The notes below the pieces were generated by a model. The model saw only the letters and a program-made list of their open reading frames with translations, made no database searches and had not been told where the DNA came from. From assembly GCF_963678635.1 (NCBI RefSeq), contig NC_087066.1, positions 37,141,152 through 37,201,151 on the forward strand: DNA of 60,000 bases. The letters run 5' to 3'. Shown here piece by piece: positions 21,441 through 32,740 of the stretch (within the stretch, counting starts at the first letter, position 1; every line of letters begins with the position of its first letter). This stretch comes from Symsagittifera roscoffensis. Its lineage: Eukaryota; Xenacoelomorpha; Acoela; Convolutidae. Both the position numbers and the translations under genes were made by a program.

Positions 21441-22580
21441 TTTTCCTTCAACATATGAAGCCATCCTTTCACCCGAAAAGCTGTCAACAAGTTCCAGCTC
21501 AAAAAGCATTAAAAGGCACAGAACCAGAAGGACTGTCGCAGACGGTGAAAGAGAACGAGCAGCACAAACAGCCAATCGCCACGAAAGTTGGGAAGAAGAA
21601 GATTCTGATTCGTACGGAACGCCTGATAACGATTCAGATTCTGCAACGACAGTGAAGACGATAACAAGCAGTTTCCAACCTTGTTTGGCAGTTAAAAATT
21701 TTTAAAAGACGCGTCAAAAAGTTTCACGTGGTAAAGTAGTGATTTTTTTACATACAGAGCCTGCATATACAAAATATCGAACAGTTCGTCGCAAAACACC
21801 ACGTCTCAAAGCGCAAAGTGATAGTTCATGACCTAGACGAAATATGGTCAGGTAGCCTGGCGTAAGTTTATAAAATCGCACAATACTACAAAGATATAAA
21901 GTATCTTTGGTTTCAGTGGACTGAATGACCTGTTATCTACGCGTACAGCCATGAAAAACAAAAAATGCCACCTCAGCTGCTGAAGCATTTGAACAAATAA
22001 TTAAAACAAAACAACCAAAAAATTCTGGGTAGATAAGGGCACTGAATTCAAGGGGTCCTTCAAAAGATTATGTGAGAAAAAGGCATTGAAACCTATAGAA
22101 CAGAGTAAAAAAAATCCGCTTTCTCCGGGAGGAAAATTCGATTACTGAGGCGTTTGATGTGTAAGTATTTGGAGGACTAACGGACCTTCTCTCACATCGA
22201 TAAGCTTCAAGATTTTGTCAACACAATAAATTCGAGAACAAACCGCGTCATCAATCAAGTGACAAAAAAAGGTGTTCCACGTCTAATTTCAATAAAAGCG
22301 GAACAAGGAATTTTATAGTAGCAGCAGCAAAAGGTATTCGAAAACAATTAGTTGTTCACGCAGCGCCCGAATTATTAGATATAGCAACCAGGAAGAAAAC
22401 GCCGAAAGAAGTCTTGAAAAACAGTTAAAAAAATTACGATCAAAAAGCAAGTTGGGGCTGCATGAAGCGAATCTCGTATGGGCAAAATAAGGAAGACGGT
22501 AAAAACAGCAAAAAAGTAAAACAATAGTTCTCATTCCAAAGAAACGAACTCCACTGAGAACTCGCTCCAATTTTTTCACC
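21441..22580 (+). pseudogene. Polinton integrase (rve type), heavily broken
   Basis: The best landmark is WVDKGTEFKG at about 22027-22056, which matches the second-Asp region of retroviral-type integrase cores (D-x-G-x-E-F). RLCEKKALKP follows. A first-Asp strand (KYLWFQWT near 21898) and a charged Ser/Arg-rich region (21455-21655) lie upstream. Stops and shifts occur throughout, so no active enzyme can be made. In a working element this enzyme inserts the DNA into the host chromosome. Confidence 0.65.
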
Positions 22581-22920
22581 AAAGTGCAAAATGATTTCTA
22601 ACTTAATAAATACCAGCTGAAGCAACTCACAGCTCATTAGATTTATTTGAAAAAACCCTTTATTCGTTACTTTTGAAATTGCGTTCACTCAAAAAATTGG
22701 TCCGTCTTACTCATTTTTTGGTTTTTGGTCCAATGCTCGAGTTTGAAATTTTAGGAGATAGAAACAGCTTAATCGATCTTTAACGAACTCGCTTGGAGAT
22801 TGTAGCACGCATCGTTCAAAATAATGTTAATGTCCTAGGAACTCATGCAAAAGAAGCAGGACAAAGAGATACGCCATATTTGGTCAATAATCCCCTTTCA
22901 TCTTTTTTTCCGAATACACA

Positions 22921-23884
22921 ATGTCCTTGAACGCCGGAAAAATTTCTACAACGAATGGCAATTTTGCAAAAGTTTTATCGAGACAGTTCTCACACGGCAA
23001 CGATGCAAAACAAACATGGCTTGCTTGTCAAGGATATTATTATGCAGATAATCCGTCAGGTATTGATAGTGCTAATGGGCGGGCTGACGATGTCGCAGAT
23101 CGTAGCTGCCTCTAGCGAATTCCGTTTATTTGAAAAAATTGCTTGTGATTCCTTATCTTATGATAAGCATCTCTTTAGTGGTTTTACAATCAGACTTTCT
23201 CTGAGACGATCTCTTAATGACATTATTATTATGTCAGAGCATCAACTTAAAAGTTATCAATTTCAAATCCGCGAGACAAACCTATGTGGGCAGAATGGCG
23301 GTAACATATTTTCTTCTATCATCGATAGAAAAAACTCTGTTAAAAACACCAGCAATTTACAAATATATTAAAGTTTTACCGAGGATTTTTTGGCCTCAAC
23401 AGGTGTACGAAGCTGGCGACAAAAAGATGTTTTTACCAAAGAGCCAGTTCCTCGAATGATTGACATTGAACTTAAGTACAGCATAGTTAGGTACAAATCG
23501 AACAAATCCGTTTTATTATCAAAAATTTGGGTTGATTGTAATCATTGTTTACCGAAACGTTCTATCAATTGCAGGCTGCCCGGTATCAATGACTGTTCAC
23601 AAACGACTATACTATAACACATTGGAAGCTCTAGACTTTGTTTTTAACAATAGTCATGGAATCAGTTTGGCTGATTATCACAATCATAATATGGCATTTG
23701 ATCTCATATCTACTCAGGAGGCTTCACATGACTTTGTTCATCCTGAATTAACCATTAACCAATTGCACCCAAGTTTGATTCACCGCTGGCGGCAAATGTT
23801 GAGTTACTTTTCATGGCAGATCGTGTATCAACAGTTTACGTGCTTTCCGATAGAAAAATTGCTAAAAACACTCTCATGGACTAA
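22921..23884 (+). pseudogene. Polinton major capsid protein (double-jelly-roll hexon type), frameshifted
   Basis: At least four + frames segments follow one another: from an ATG at 22921, through SSEFRLFEKIACDSLSYDKH (near 23112), TPAIYKYIKVLPR (near 23345), NTLEALDFVFNNSHGISLAD (near 23619), to a C-terminal segment ending in TAA at 23882-23884. Order, length (about 320 residues here) and position just before the protease match the major capsid gene of Polintons/adintoviruses. The upstream part may be longer. Several single-base shifts break the frame; it is described here only in its broken state. Confidence 0.7.
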
Positions 23885-23895
23885 ATCGGAAAAAA

Positions 23896-24360
23896 ATGAA
23901 TAAACAACAGATTACTGAGCCTATTAACCAATGCAAACATTTGAAACATCGATTTAGAGTCATTTTTCCTGCTAACTTAGCATTTACAACAATTTTGAAA
24001 AGTGACAATAGTTTCATGATAGTAAAGGCATCAAACTCAGACCAGCCAGGAACTCACTGGTTACTATTTGCTCAAGCTGGTGGTCAAATTTTCTTCGCCG
24101 ATCCTCTCTGACAAGGTTTACACAATTATCCACATGTTAACAAATACATGAGATATTCTATTCTTGATGGAAACCAAATACTGATGAACAAGCCAATCCA
24201 GTTAGCTAATTCGGTCTTTTGTGGATTTTATTGTATTTATATTGCTCATGTTATATTTTCATCAAAGTTTTCTATAGGTTCTAAAGTGAACGACCATAAA
24301 ATGATGCATTTCGCTAAATTAATGATGTTACAAATTTGTGATACTGATGATTTTCTATAA
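23896..24360 (+). pseudogene. Polinton adenain-like cysteine protease, one internal stop
   Basis: Starts 11 bp after the capsid gene's stop. Open from 23896 to a TGA at 24109-24111, then open again in the same frame to a TAA at 24358-24360, about 154 codons in all. GTHWLLF (catalytic His with conserved Trp), an acidic FADPL, and FCGFYC (catalytic Cys after the usual aromatic pair) give the His-Asp/Glu-Cys order of adenovirus-type maturation proteases. A single nonsense codon is the only visible lesion. Confidence 0.8.
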
Positions 24361-24474
24361 TGATTCATAATTGATTTTTTTTCTAAATTCTTTTCTTTTG
24401 CTAGACCACTTGCCTCTGGTGTTATTACAGGCTCTAAAAGTGGTTTTCAGAATTTACTTTTCCTTTCCATTAAA

Positions 24475-25059
24475 AATTTAACAAACACAGTATTTGAATC
24501 AATCTCTAAACGACCATACCCACTCAAAATAATATGAATGATTTTTGAAAACTCAGAAGCATGATCCCCATTAAATATGCTAATCAAACGTTCATTGATT
24601 ACATTAGTAGTTAGGTCAGTTTACTTTTGAACGGATCGAATCTTTGCGGTAATCGTTTTTGCTTAGGAGCTCCGCCAATGTCAAGGTTGTTAGTAGAGTT
24701 GTAGTTGACAGCAACTTTATTTTTTCCATCAATGGTCCTGATAGATGATATTTGCTGCACCCCATGATCAAATATTTGAATGAAGAAAGAGTACAAGGTA
24801 CAATAAAAGCTTTTGAAGTCGTCTTGTTAACTGCCGCAATGCAGTCTTTTGCGACTTTGATGAGAACATGCAAATGTGGTTGTCTAATTTCAAGAGATTG
24901 AGAACAAAAGTCGTACTGAATTGAATGGACTGCAAAAGCACAGTTGGTTTTAGGAGGAAGTTCAGAGACATCGGGTTCTTTATCCAGAACAAAGAATTTG
25001 AAATTTTTGCGAAGTTGCTCAAAGAATTCAGACGATTGTTCGTTCATTGCTTCAACCAT
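24475..25059 (-). pseudogene. Minus-strand gene inside the Polinton, unknown product
   Basis: Reads leftward from an ATG at 25057-25059 (MVEAMNEQSSEFFEQLRKN). It is open for 147 codons, but coherent coding character shifts frame near 24790 and continues past a stop at 24616 (NVINERLISIFNGDHASEF) to about 24475. It is the only clear gene of the element on the opposite strand. Residues include HLHVLIKVAKDCIAAVNKT. It is not recognised; it could be a regulatory or virion gene, or cargo. Confidence 0.45.
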
Positions 25060-25791
25060 TTTGTTGAATAATTTGAACTGATATACTCAAACTATTCAGT
25101 TACTCGACATTTTTTGTTAGATTGATCTTTTTCCTTGTCACCGTTTTCAATGCTACAGTCCTTTTCAGGGCAAACCGATCGGTTTGATCTGTATCGTCGT
25201 TTTTGAAGTCTTATGGACGTTTACTGTTATGGACGTCGTTTTTTTTTACCAATTGATACCTTGACCATTTTTTTTTTACTTTTGTAACTTTTTTTAATTG
25301 TCAGCCAGGGAATCAAATTCGTTTGTTGTTGAAGTAACTGATGGATAAAATTTGAACATTCCCTCCCCATTCTTTTTGTCGAATTTAATTGTGATATAGG
25401 TACACGTTTTTTCAAATGTTTTTGCTTCAACTCTGACTGCACGTTATTCTCGAAGAAATGACCCGAAAAACATGGAAGCGTGTAAATATTTGGGTAGCGG
25501 TGAGTTTAATCATTTGTTTTATATGAGAGACTACTGAAGAATGAGTCAGCTAGCGGAAAGATAAATCCTGCTGATTAGTTTTTATGGTATGCCTTAAGCT
25601 TGAGTGGATAAATTTTTATTAGTTATGCGTTTTATTTGAACATGTCATTGTTGTCTGGCAAACCCTTATTAGGTCATTAATTTTAAATAGTTTGCTCTGG
25701 TGGCACATATTTAACCCCTTTGAAGCGTAATTTTTAAGTTACTTTATCTTAGGAACGTCATAAAAAGGCGTCATGTGGTTTCTTTGAAGCA
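25060..25791. other. Polinton interior without recognised gene
   Basis: AT-rich spacer with a minus-strand, Lys-rich open stretch (25227-25442) of doubtful value. Nothing else is supported. Confidence 0.35.
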
Positions 25792-26722
25792 ATGATCTTC
25801 AAAGCTTTCTATGACACTGTTTTAATTAAACCGAGCATAAAACAGTTTCTTTTCCCAAGGGCACACCTTTACTATTCACAACCCAGAGCCCAACAATTGC
25901 TCGCTGTACGCTCTCATTCTTTCAAACAAACCAGTCGATACTACAACCTGAGAAAAATCAAAATTTTTAAAATTGACCAGTCTTCTACAAATTTTTTCCA
26001 CGTCTGACGAAGAGAGAACTATAATTTATCAGACATACATGAGAAAAACTGTTGCAATAGTTCAACAAAGCCGAGAGAGGAAACCAGCAACATTCAATGA
26101 CCTGGCTCCGCGAACAAATGATCAGACGCTAGGGCCGAAAGTGTATGTTTGAGAGCTCAGCAGTGAGCGAGTCGTATCCTGCTATCGAAAAGACAGACAT
26201 CAATGATGCGACTTTTCTCGAGCAGTCACCCCTGAAAGATCCTTTTTGATAAGACGGCGACACGATTCCATTTTACGAGAACCAGGAAGGGTGCATTCGT
26301 GACTATGCGGAGAGCGAGTCATTCTGGGATATCGAAACAGCGATCTCTTCTGCTGGTTCAATTATCCAAGGAATTGAAATGTTACCGTTGTTCCCAGCAA
26401 TTCCAGTTACCCCGATCAGAGCAACCAGTTTGACGCAGAGCTCGAGCTCTGTCGTCGATCTCACGGCTCCAAACGACTATCAAGTGACGCCGCCTGTTGA
26501 TGCTTGCTATGCGCCCAATACACGTAAACTAAAATTCCAAGGGTTGTAAAAAAACTCAAACATTGTTTCTGGCGATATCTGGCGTAAAAAAACTCAAACA
26601 TTGTTTCTGGCGATCATGTAAATTTGATTGAAATACTATCATATGTTTTATCCTGTCTGTCAATATTGTTGGCTTTCTTTTTTCTCATCTATTGGATGAA
26701 ATACATTATGATTGTGTTTTAA
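25792..26722 (+). pseudogene. Polinton small virion/membrane protein remnants
   Basis: A fragment at 25792-26007 (KPSIKQFLFPRAHLYY) is followed by shifted pieces. An open segment of about 100 codons from about 26246 to a TAA at 26547-26549 has an acidic start (CIRDYAESESFWDIETAISS), a hydrophobic middle and a Ser/Pro-rich end. After a 38-bp direct duplication (26546-26610) a short frame ends at TAA 26720-26722 and encodes one membrane segment (SCLSILLAFFFLIYWMKYI). An acidic-hydrophobic protein with a C-terminal membrane anchor would suit a minor capsid or membrane-active protein; that is inference. Confidence 0.45.
26546..26610 (+). repeat. 38-bp tandem duplication in the small virion gene
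   Basis: The block GTAAAAAAACTCAAACATTG plus TTTCTGGCGAT occurs twice in direct contact. It introduces a stop and frame change between the soluble part and the membrane segment. Confidence 0.85.
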
Positions 26723-26904
26723 AACTAAATATAACAATAAAAAATACAGTCAGTTATTTGTTCAAACAGCTCACAAACAAATAGAACTAGATGAAAAATT
26801 TTTATTACATTACTTTTTTCTTGCTAGACTTAGTTATTATAACTTGAGACAATTAACGACATAGAAAAACGAAAATTTTATTCAGTCAAAATTGAAATTT
26901 TATT

Positions 26905-27012
26905 AGAGAGAGAGAGAGAGAGAGAGAGAGAATTGCAGTTGCTCGCCGACTACCCCATTTTAACTACATAATTTTGGCTTTTTCAAACACTCTCTCTCCC
27001 TCTCTCTCATTG
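26905..27012. repeat. (AG)13 microsatellite with a facing CT-rich tract
   Basis: An AG run at 26905-26930 and a CTCTCTCTCCCTCTCTCTC tract near 26989-27009 can pair as a hairpin with a 60-bp loop. It lies between the small membrane gene and polymerase B. Confidence 0.7.
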
Positions 27013-28341
27013 TACTTCGTGCCTAGTGGGGTTAGCTAGTACTTTTAGGGAAGGTACCAGAGAGTGTTTTAAGCCTTTATTGAGCATTTGTATATCATTT
27101 ATAAACAGGTGTTGTGTGTATAATCAACAGTTTGTGGTAACAAACGGTTAAAAAATCAAAATTGTTTTTTTTTCGAAAATTGAACATGGGTTCTAACCAT
27201 GCCCACGAGATCATAGAAGGATGGTTGAGAATGGTTTCATTGGATTTAAAGACAAAATTTTTTTATCGGAAATTTTTTTTTCAATAGAATGAAAATCAAA
27301 ATTTGTACAAAAAAACCACTTGATAATTTCTTCACTTGACTTTATCAAACGGGAGGCGTTCCCGAGTAACGTGGGGGCAAGCAACGCCGGGTTAGCTATG
27401 GCCCGCTTAACCAAATGGCCATGACTCAATAATTTTCGACCTGCTAGATTTCATGATGCGGAAGAAGGAAGTCATAGATCAACGACTTTTTGAGCTCACT
27501 CAAAATGGATCAGTCGAAGTACAATTCTCGGTTGAAGTGAGCTTGATGAAACACGGCATTGCTGAACAGGAGGAAACAACATTTGAGAAAATCATGTTTT
27601 ACCTGAACGTGGCTTGGAAAAAGGAAAATTTCATGAAATGATTGAGCACATGCTCAATACAATTAACTGCTTTGCTTCACATGGTAGTGAATGGTCGGTT
27701 GAAATTTTTTTGAAATTAAGCATCAGTTTTGCTAAACTGTCACCAATGCGCGCTGAAAGCTATTTGCCTCTACCAAACGATCTGAAAAAAAACTTCAACC
27801 TGGTTTATATAGAAACGAAACAACCAACGATTGCTTTCTCCTTTGCTTTATTGCAGCCTATAATCTGAAACATGGACCTGCTCTCCACTAAATTTCTGAA
27901 ACATGCCTCAAAAAAACAAAAGCTGACACATCAATCGGACAAAAAAGAAACGTCTGAGGGTGCTGGTTCATCTTTTGCCAGAAACAGTAGTAATGATCAT
28001 CAAAATTTAGACGAAAGAAGTGATGATGTTGTTCATGAACAGCAGCTGGGAGAGGGAGCTACTCAAATTGAAAACAAAAATGAACAGGAAGAGTTTAGTC
28101 AAGATCAGGCAGATTTTAACAGGCCAATGAGCATTCTTGACATCGACAGATTTTAAAGAAAGAACAAGTTTCAAATCAACGTATTTCGCTGAGTTCAATT
28201 TCTTAACATATAATAACTTCCAAACAAATAATTTTAACTGCATTTACCGCTAATTGATGCCCACATCAATTTTTTGTCTAGGTACTTGCCAGATAAACTG
28301 ATACCAATTCGAGTTTCCAAACAATTGCAATGTACATTTGT

Positions 28342-29524
28342 GATGGACCTACTACTTCTCTCTGATGGATCCACCTTCCACTATGTGCTCATCAATGACC
28401 TTGCAAAGCTGGTCAATTTCCTTCGAAAAAGAGCTGCTCGGGACATAAAAGAGATTTGTCGAAATTGATTTCACACTGGCTCCTCTTTGCATACCCTGCA
28501 ACGAGATCCTGATATTTGTTACCAACAGGACGAGATGGAAATCACCCTGCCCAGTCGTGAAAACGGTCAACACTTTTCCAAACACTTTGGTGCACGTTGG
28601 TTTGAGCCACGTGTAATTAATTTTGACCAGGAGTCGTTGATTGTACATGTTGCTGGTGCCGAACCTGACCCAGAAAAATCTAGTACAACAATTATTGAGA
28701 AACATGAAAACTCTGGATATGGCCTTGCTGTTGTCGACTTCGGAAAATCAGATGTGATCAAGTTTGAGCAACCACGAGGGTCCGATAGCATGGAAAATTG
28801 CTACTCAGCCTAGAAACTCAAGCGAAAGAAACCTATGTTGGAAAAAGCAGACACTATGTCTTCACCGGGCAACAACAGACAAGAAATAAAGATGCGACAG
28901 AATTTTGGATTTGCGAGCAGAAATTCGGGGAAGCCGAAGAAAAACTGACGGATCACTGTCACTATGCAAACAAGTTTCTAGGCTGGGCCCATAACAGGTG
29001 CAACATCAACCGCTAGACTACAAACTTCATTCCCGTAATAGCACACAATTTAGCAAACCATGATCTTCACTGAATCATTCGAGCATTAGGCGAAAGCAAC
29101 CCTAACTATCTTCACTACTTCAGGGATTACCCACCAGCGCCCTCCAAAGAAGTAGTTGAACTGGCGCACATGAGTACCGACCAAATTGAAATGCTTAGAA
29201 AGATGGGTATCACGAGTTTGTCAAAAGTACAAAAATTGATTCAGTCACTACACTTCAGCGAAAGAAGGTTATAAGCTACATTACCTGACTCTTCATCTCT
29301 ACGTACTATTAGGTAATAAAGTCACTCACATTCACAGTTTGTTGCAGTTTCGACTAGCTAAGTGGATAGCTCTATTCATTGATATGAACACCCAGCTAAA
29401 GACTGCAGCAAAGATTGCATTCGATGAGAATTTTTTTAAACTCATTGTTAACTCTACTTTCGGTAAAACGATGGAGTCAAAACGAAACCGGAAGAAACTC
29501 AGCAATACTCGTAACGAAAATGAA
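28342..29524 (+). repeat. Tandem duplication in polymerase B, unit 1
   Basis: 1,183 bp that reappear at 29528-30710 with no difference seen by eye. The units are separated by TTC, and the junction reads GAATTCGATGG. Unit 2 runs on into the unique palm region, whereas unit 1 is cut off in codons just after the NSTFGKTMES motif. Confidence 0.93.
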
Positions 29525-29527
29525 TTC

Positions 29528-30710
29528 GATGGACCTACTACTTCTCTCTGATGGATCCACCTTCCACTATGTGCTCATCAATGACCTTGCAAAGCTGGTC
29601 AATTTCCTTCGAAAAAGAGCTGCTCGGGACATAAAAGAGATTTGTCGAAATTGATTTCACACTGGCTCCTCTTTGCATACCCTGCAACGAGATCCTGATA
29701 TTTGTTACCAACAGGACGAGATGGAAATCACCCTGCCCAGTCGTGAAAACGGTCAACACTTTTCCAAACACTTTGGTGCACGTTGGTTTGAGCCACGTGT
29801 AATTAATTTTGACCAGGAGTCGTTGATTGTACATGTTGCTGGTGCCGAACCTGACCCAGAAAAATCTAGTACAACAATTATTGAGAAACATGAAAACTCT
29901 GGATATGGCCTTGCTGTTGTCGACTTCGGAAAATCAGATGTGATCAAGTTTGAGCAACCACGAGGGTCCGATAGCATGGAAAATTGCTACTCAGCCTAGA
30001 AACTCAAGCGAAAGAAACCTATGTTGGAAAAAGCAGACACTATGTCTTCACCGGGCAACAACAGACAAGAAATAAAGATGCGACAGAATTTTGGATTTGC
30101 GAGCAGAAATTCGGGGAAGCCGAAGAAAAACTGACGGATCACTGTCACTATGCAAACAAGTTTCTAGGCTGGGCCCATAACAGGTGCAACATCAACCGCT
30201 AGACTACAAACTTCATTCCCGTAATAGCACACAATTTAGCAAACCATGATCTTCACTGAATCATTCGAGCATTAGGCGAAAGCAACCCTAACTATCTTCA
30301 CTACTTCAGGGATTACCCACCAGCGCCCTCCAAAGAAGTAGTTGAACTGGCGCACATGAGTACCGACCAAATTGAAATGCTTAGAAAGATGGGTATCACG
30401 AGTTTGTCAAAAGTACAAAAATTGATTCAGTCACTACACTTCAGCGAAAGAAGGTTATAAGCTACATTACCTGACTCTTCATCTCTACGTACTATTAGGT
30501 AATAAAGTCACTCACATTCACAGTTTGTTGCAGTTTCGACTAGCTAAGTGGATAGCTCTATTCATTGATATGAACACCCAGCTAAAGACTGCAGCAAAGA
30601 TTGCATTCGATGAGAATTTTTTTAAACTCATTGTTAACTCTACTTTCGGTAAAACGATGGAGTCAAAACGAAACCGGAAGAAACTCAGCAATACTCGTAA
30701 CGAAAATGAA
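29528..30710 (+). repeat. Tandem duplication in polymerase B, unit 2
   Basis: Second unit, offset 1,186 bp from the first. All four ORFs longer than 70 codons inside the unit translate identically in the two units. Confidence 0.93.
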
Positions 30711-31639
30711 ATCATGCAAAAACTTTGTCAGAGCTCAAACTTTGCAAAAACTTTGTCCTTTCAAATAATTGATGAAGAGGTTGCCTTAAGCCCCAAGTTT
30801 AATCCACTGGGATAAGCCGACAATAGTGGGAGCGGTATTATTTGACTTGGCCAAAAAGTTCATCTTTGAGTTCCACTATGTTCGAGTGAAACCCAAATTT
30901 AACCTGGAATCGCTGTATTCAGACACTGATAGCGTCATACATGTGATTAAATCCGAGGATGTATACAAAGATTTGAAAGGACTGGGAAATCACTTCGACT
31001 TTAGTAACTATCTCAAAGTATCGCCAATGTATAGTGACATTAACGAGAAGACAGTTCTAAATTTAAAAGACGCGATGGCAGGGAAAATAATCGAGGAATT
31101 TATCGGTTTGAAGCCGAAGTTATATTCACTTAGAACAAAAATATAAGTGTTCTCAATTATCAATTTTTTGATTTGTTCTACATAAAAAACGGGATAAAAC
31201 GATTATGCAAAAATTTTTTGATCCAAGCATTCATTCAAACAACTTGGTTTTAGCATAAATTATTTGTTGTTAGAACATTTTACCAAAACAGTTCTGGTCT
31301 TTAATTAATTATTCGCCTTCAACTTTTTCACTACAGCAATGAGCCAATAGTTTTGGTGTTTCGGCAATCATTTTTAGAATTATTTCTCATATCTTGTCCT
31401 TTTGTAAATCAGTTAACCTGTTTTAGATAGCTCTTCAAAAAAAGTCCGCGAAAGCAATCACTTGGACGGTACAAAAAAGACAGGTTCAAACAGAGTCTGT
31501 TCGATCACCGCACTTTTCGATTGAAAAATATCAGTATCCAGTCGAAATACGATTATTAGTTACAAACAAACTAACCCTTATCTCATTGGATACCAAGCGA
31601 ATCTTTTTAGGCGGCCTTGTTACCGCAATTCCGTGTGGT

Positions 31640-31975
31640 AATTTTTTTTACTATTGAAGATGAGTTCGTTAAACAAATCATTGATGAAGAAAATTTGGAA
31701 GGCAGTTTACAAGAGGACCAAAATTGTGTGTACAGTCCGATTTACTCTGTGCCTGATCAAGGCTTATGACAATGTCGCTTCAGTAAAAGAGAGCTTGGTT
31801 GTGATATTGCTGGTAGTTCAAGAATTGTAGAAAGACCATATGCCCAAAACCCTTATATTTGTTTTGAAGCATGGGAAGAAAGGGACAAAGAGGAGAGCGA
31901 TAAGAGTGGGTCAGAGTTCAGTGGAGAAAGTTACAATTCACTAGTAATTTTTCATAATCAAATTTTATACTTTTG
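31640..31975 (+). pseudogene. Small acidic ORF at the Polinton right end
   Basis: A frame open apart from one stop encodes EDEFVKQIIDEENLEGSLQE, then a Tyr/Pro stretch, then EAWEERDKEESDKSGSEFSG. Its acidic composition differs from random AT-rich DNA. Small variable genes are common at this place in Polintons. No function assigned. Confidence 0.4.
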
Positions 31976-32158
31976 TTCACTCTACTTAAAATTTGGTTTC
32001 TATCATTTACCGCGCTTAACTTGATTTCATTAAATACAACTCTTTTTCATTTAAGTTGAATATAAATAGCCCCTCTAGTTTCACTTAACAATCTTAGCGG
32101 CAGTATTAAATTCAGTCAAGCAAAGTAATCCCCAAGATCGAAACCGACTTTTAGAAAT

Positions 32159-32211
32159 CTGTTGGATAGGGGACGAAATCTGTTAATTAAATAAATAGGA
32201 CGAAATCTGTG
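32159..32211 (-). repeat. Right subterminal repeat cluster of the Polinton
   Basis: Two copies of GGACGAAATCTG (at about 32170 and 32198) are the inverted counterparts of the left-end motif. The outer copy matches it over 19 bp. Confidence 0.6.
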
Positions 32212-32278
32212 CCAATCGTTCAGATACAGTTCAATACTACCATATCATCACTTCAAGCGGGTACCATTAGACCATAGG

Positions 32279-32632
32279 CAGTGGCGTCCGCAGAAATTTT
32301 TTTGGTGGTGGGGGGGACGGTTTTTTTTAGGTCGACCAATTGATTTTTCCATTGCGCTGGCAAATTGTTCAAAAAAAGCGGCCAAAAAATGCGTTGAAAG
32401 CACTACTTAAAAAATTTTGACCAAAAAAAATGCGTGCTCCGCCCTCAATTTTTTTTGGCGCTTGCTCCGCCCTCAAAATCCGTCATATTGGCGCCAAAGG
32501 CGCCTTTTGAAGAATTTTGAGGTTGTTCAAAGTTGTACCAAAGCGGGACCATTTGGAAAATTTTGGCAACTAGAATTGAGGGGGGGGGGGGGGGGGCGGT
32601 CGCCTAGCCGCACCCCTCTTTGCACGCTACTG
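32279..32632 (-). mobile_element. hAT-like MITE, complete copy with target-site duplication
   Basis: 354 bp with CAGTGGCGTCC at one end and CAGTAGCGTGC inverted at the other. It is flanked by ACCATAGG and GCCATAGG, an 8-bp duplication with one change. CAG-type ends and 8-bp duplications are typical of hAT transposons. The interior has a 17-G run (32580-32596) and the palindrome GGCGCCAAAGGCGCC (32490-32504) shared with other copies. No transposase is present. Confidence 0.75.
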
Positions 32633-32740
32633 GCCATAGGCCTGTTTGATTGCAATGATACGTTGGCGGAACATGAATAGCTACTAACAAAATATACGAA
32701 TATTCTTGTTGCTCATCGTATTATGCTATAATTTTTGCAG

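Larger units (their letters stand above)
27453..31146 (+). pseudogene. Polinton protein-primed DNA polymerase B, broken and internally duplicated
   Basis: The N-terminal part (27453-28156, three overlapping frames) is Gln/Glu-rich. The middle carries a Cys/His region with LTDHCHYANKFLGWAHNRC (ends 29016, repeated at 30202), as found N-terminal to Polinton polymerases. The palm region has NSTFGKTMES (about 30634-30663) and the metal-binding motif C YSDTDS at 30916-30933, followed by KDAMAGKIIEEFIGLKPKLY, and it stops at 31144-31146. This fits family B polymerases that start on a terminal protein. A 1,183-bp segment is present twice, and stops occur at many points. Much of the exonuclease domain appears to be missing, since the spacing between the Cys/His region and the palm is short. 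Confidence 0.8.
16673..32211 (+). mobile_element. Polinton/Maverick (adintovirus-like) element, decayed
   Basis: An element of about 15.5 kb fills the last intron of the SOCS-like gene. Diagnostic genes on the + strand are a packaging ATPase, a retroviral-type integrase remnant, a double-jelly-roll-type major capsid protein, an adenain-like Cys protease and protein-primed DNA polymerase B. That set defines Polintons. Both proposed ends carry copies of an ATTTCGTCC motif, with 19 bp shared in inverted orientation (CACAGATTTCGTCCTATTT at 16749-16767, its complement at 32193-32211). Long terminal inverted repeats and a 6-bp target duplication were not found, so the exact ends are uncertain. Every large gene carries stops or frameshifts, so this is a dead copy. 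Confidence 0.85.

Noticed and set aside
29520-29530. Restriction-site-like GAATTC at the duplication junction as proof of a cloning artefact
   Set aside because: A single 6-bp match is weak evidence; kept only as a remark.
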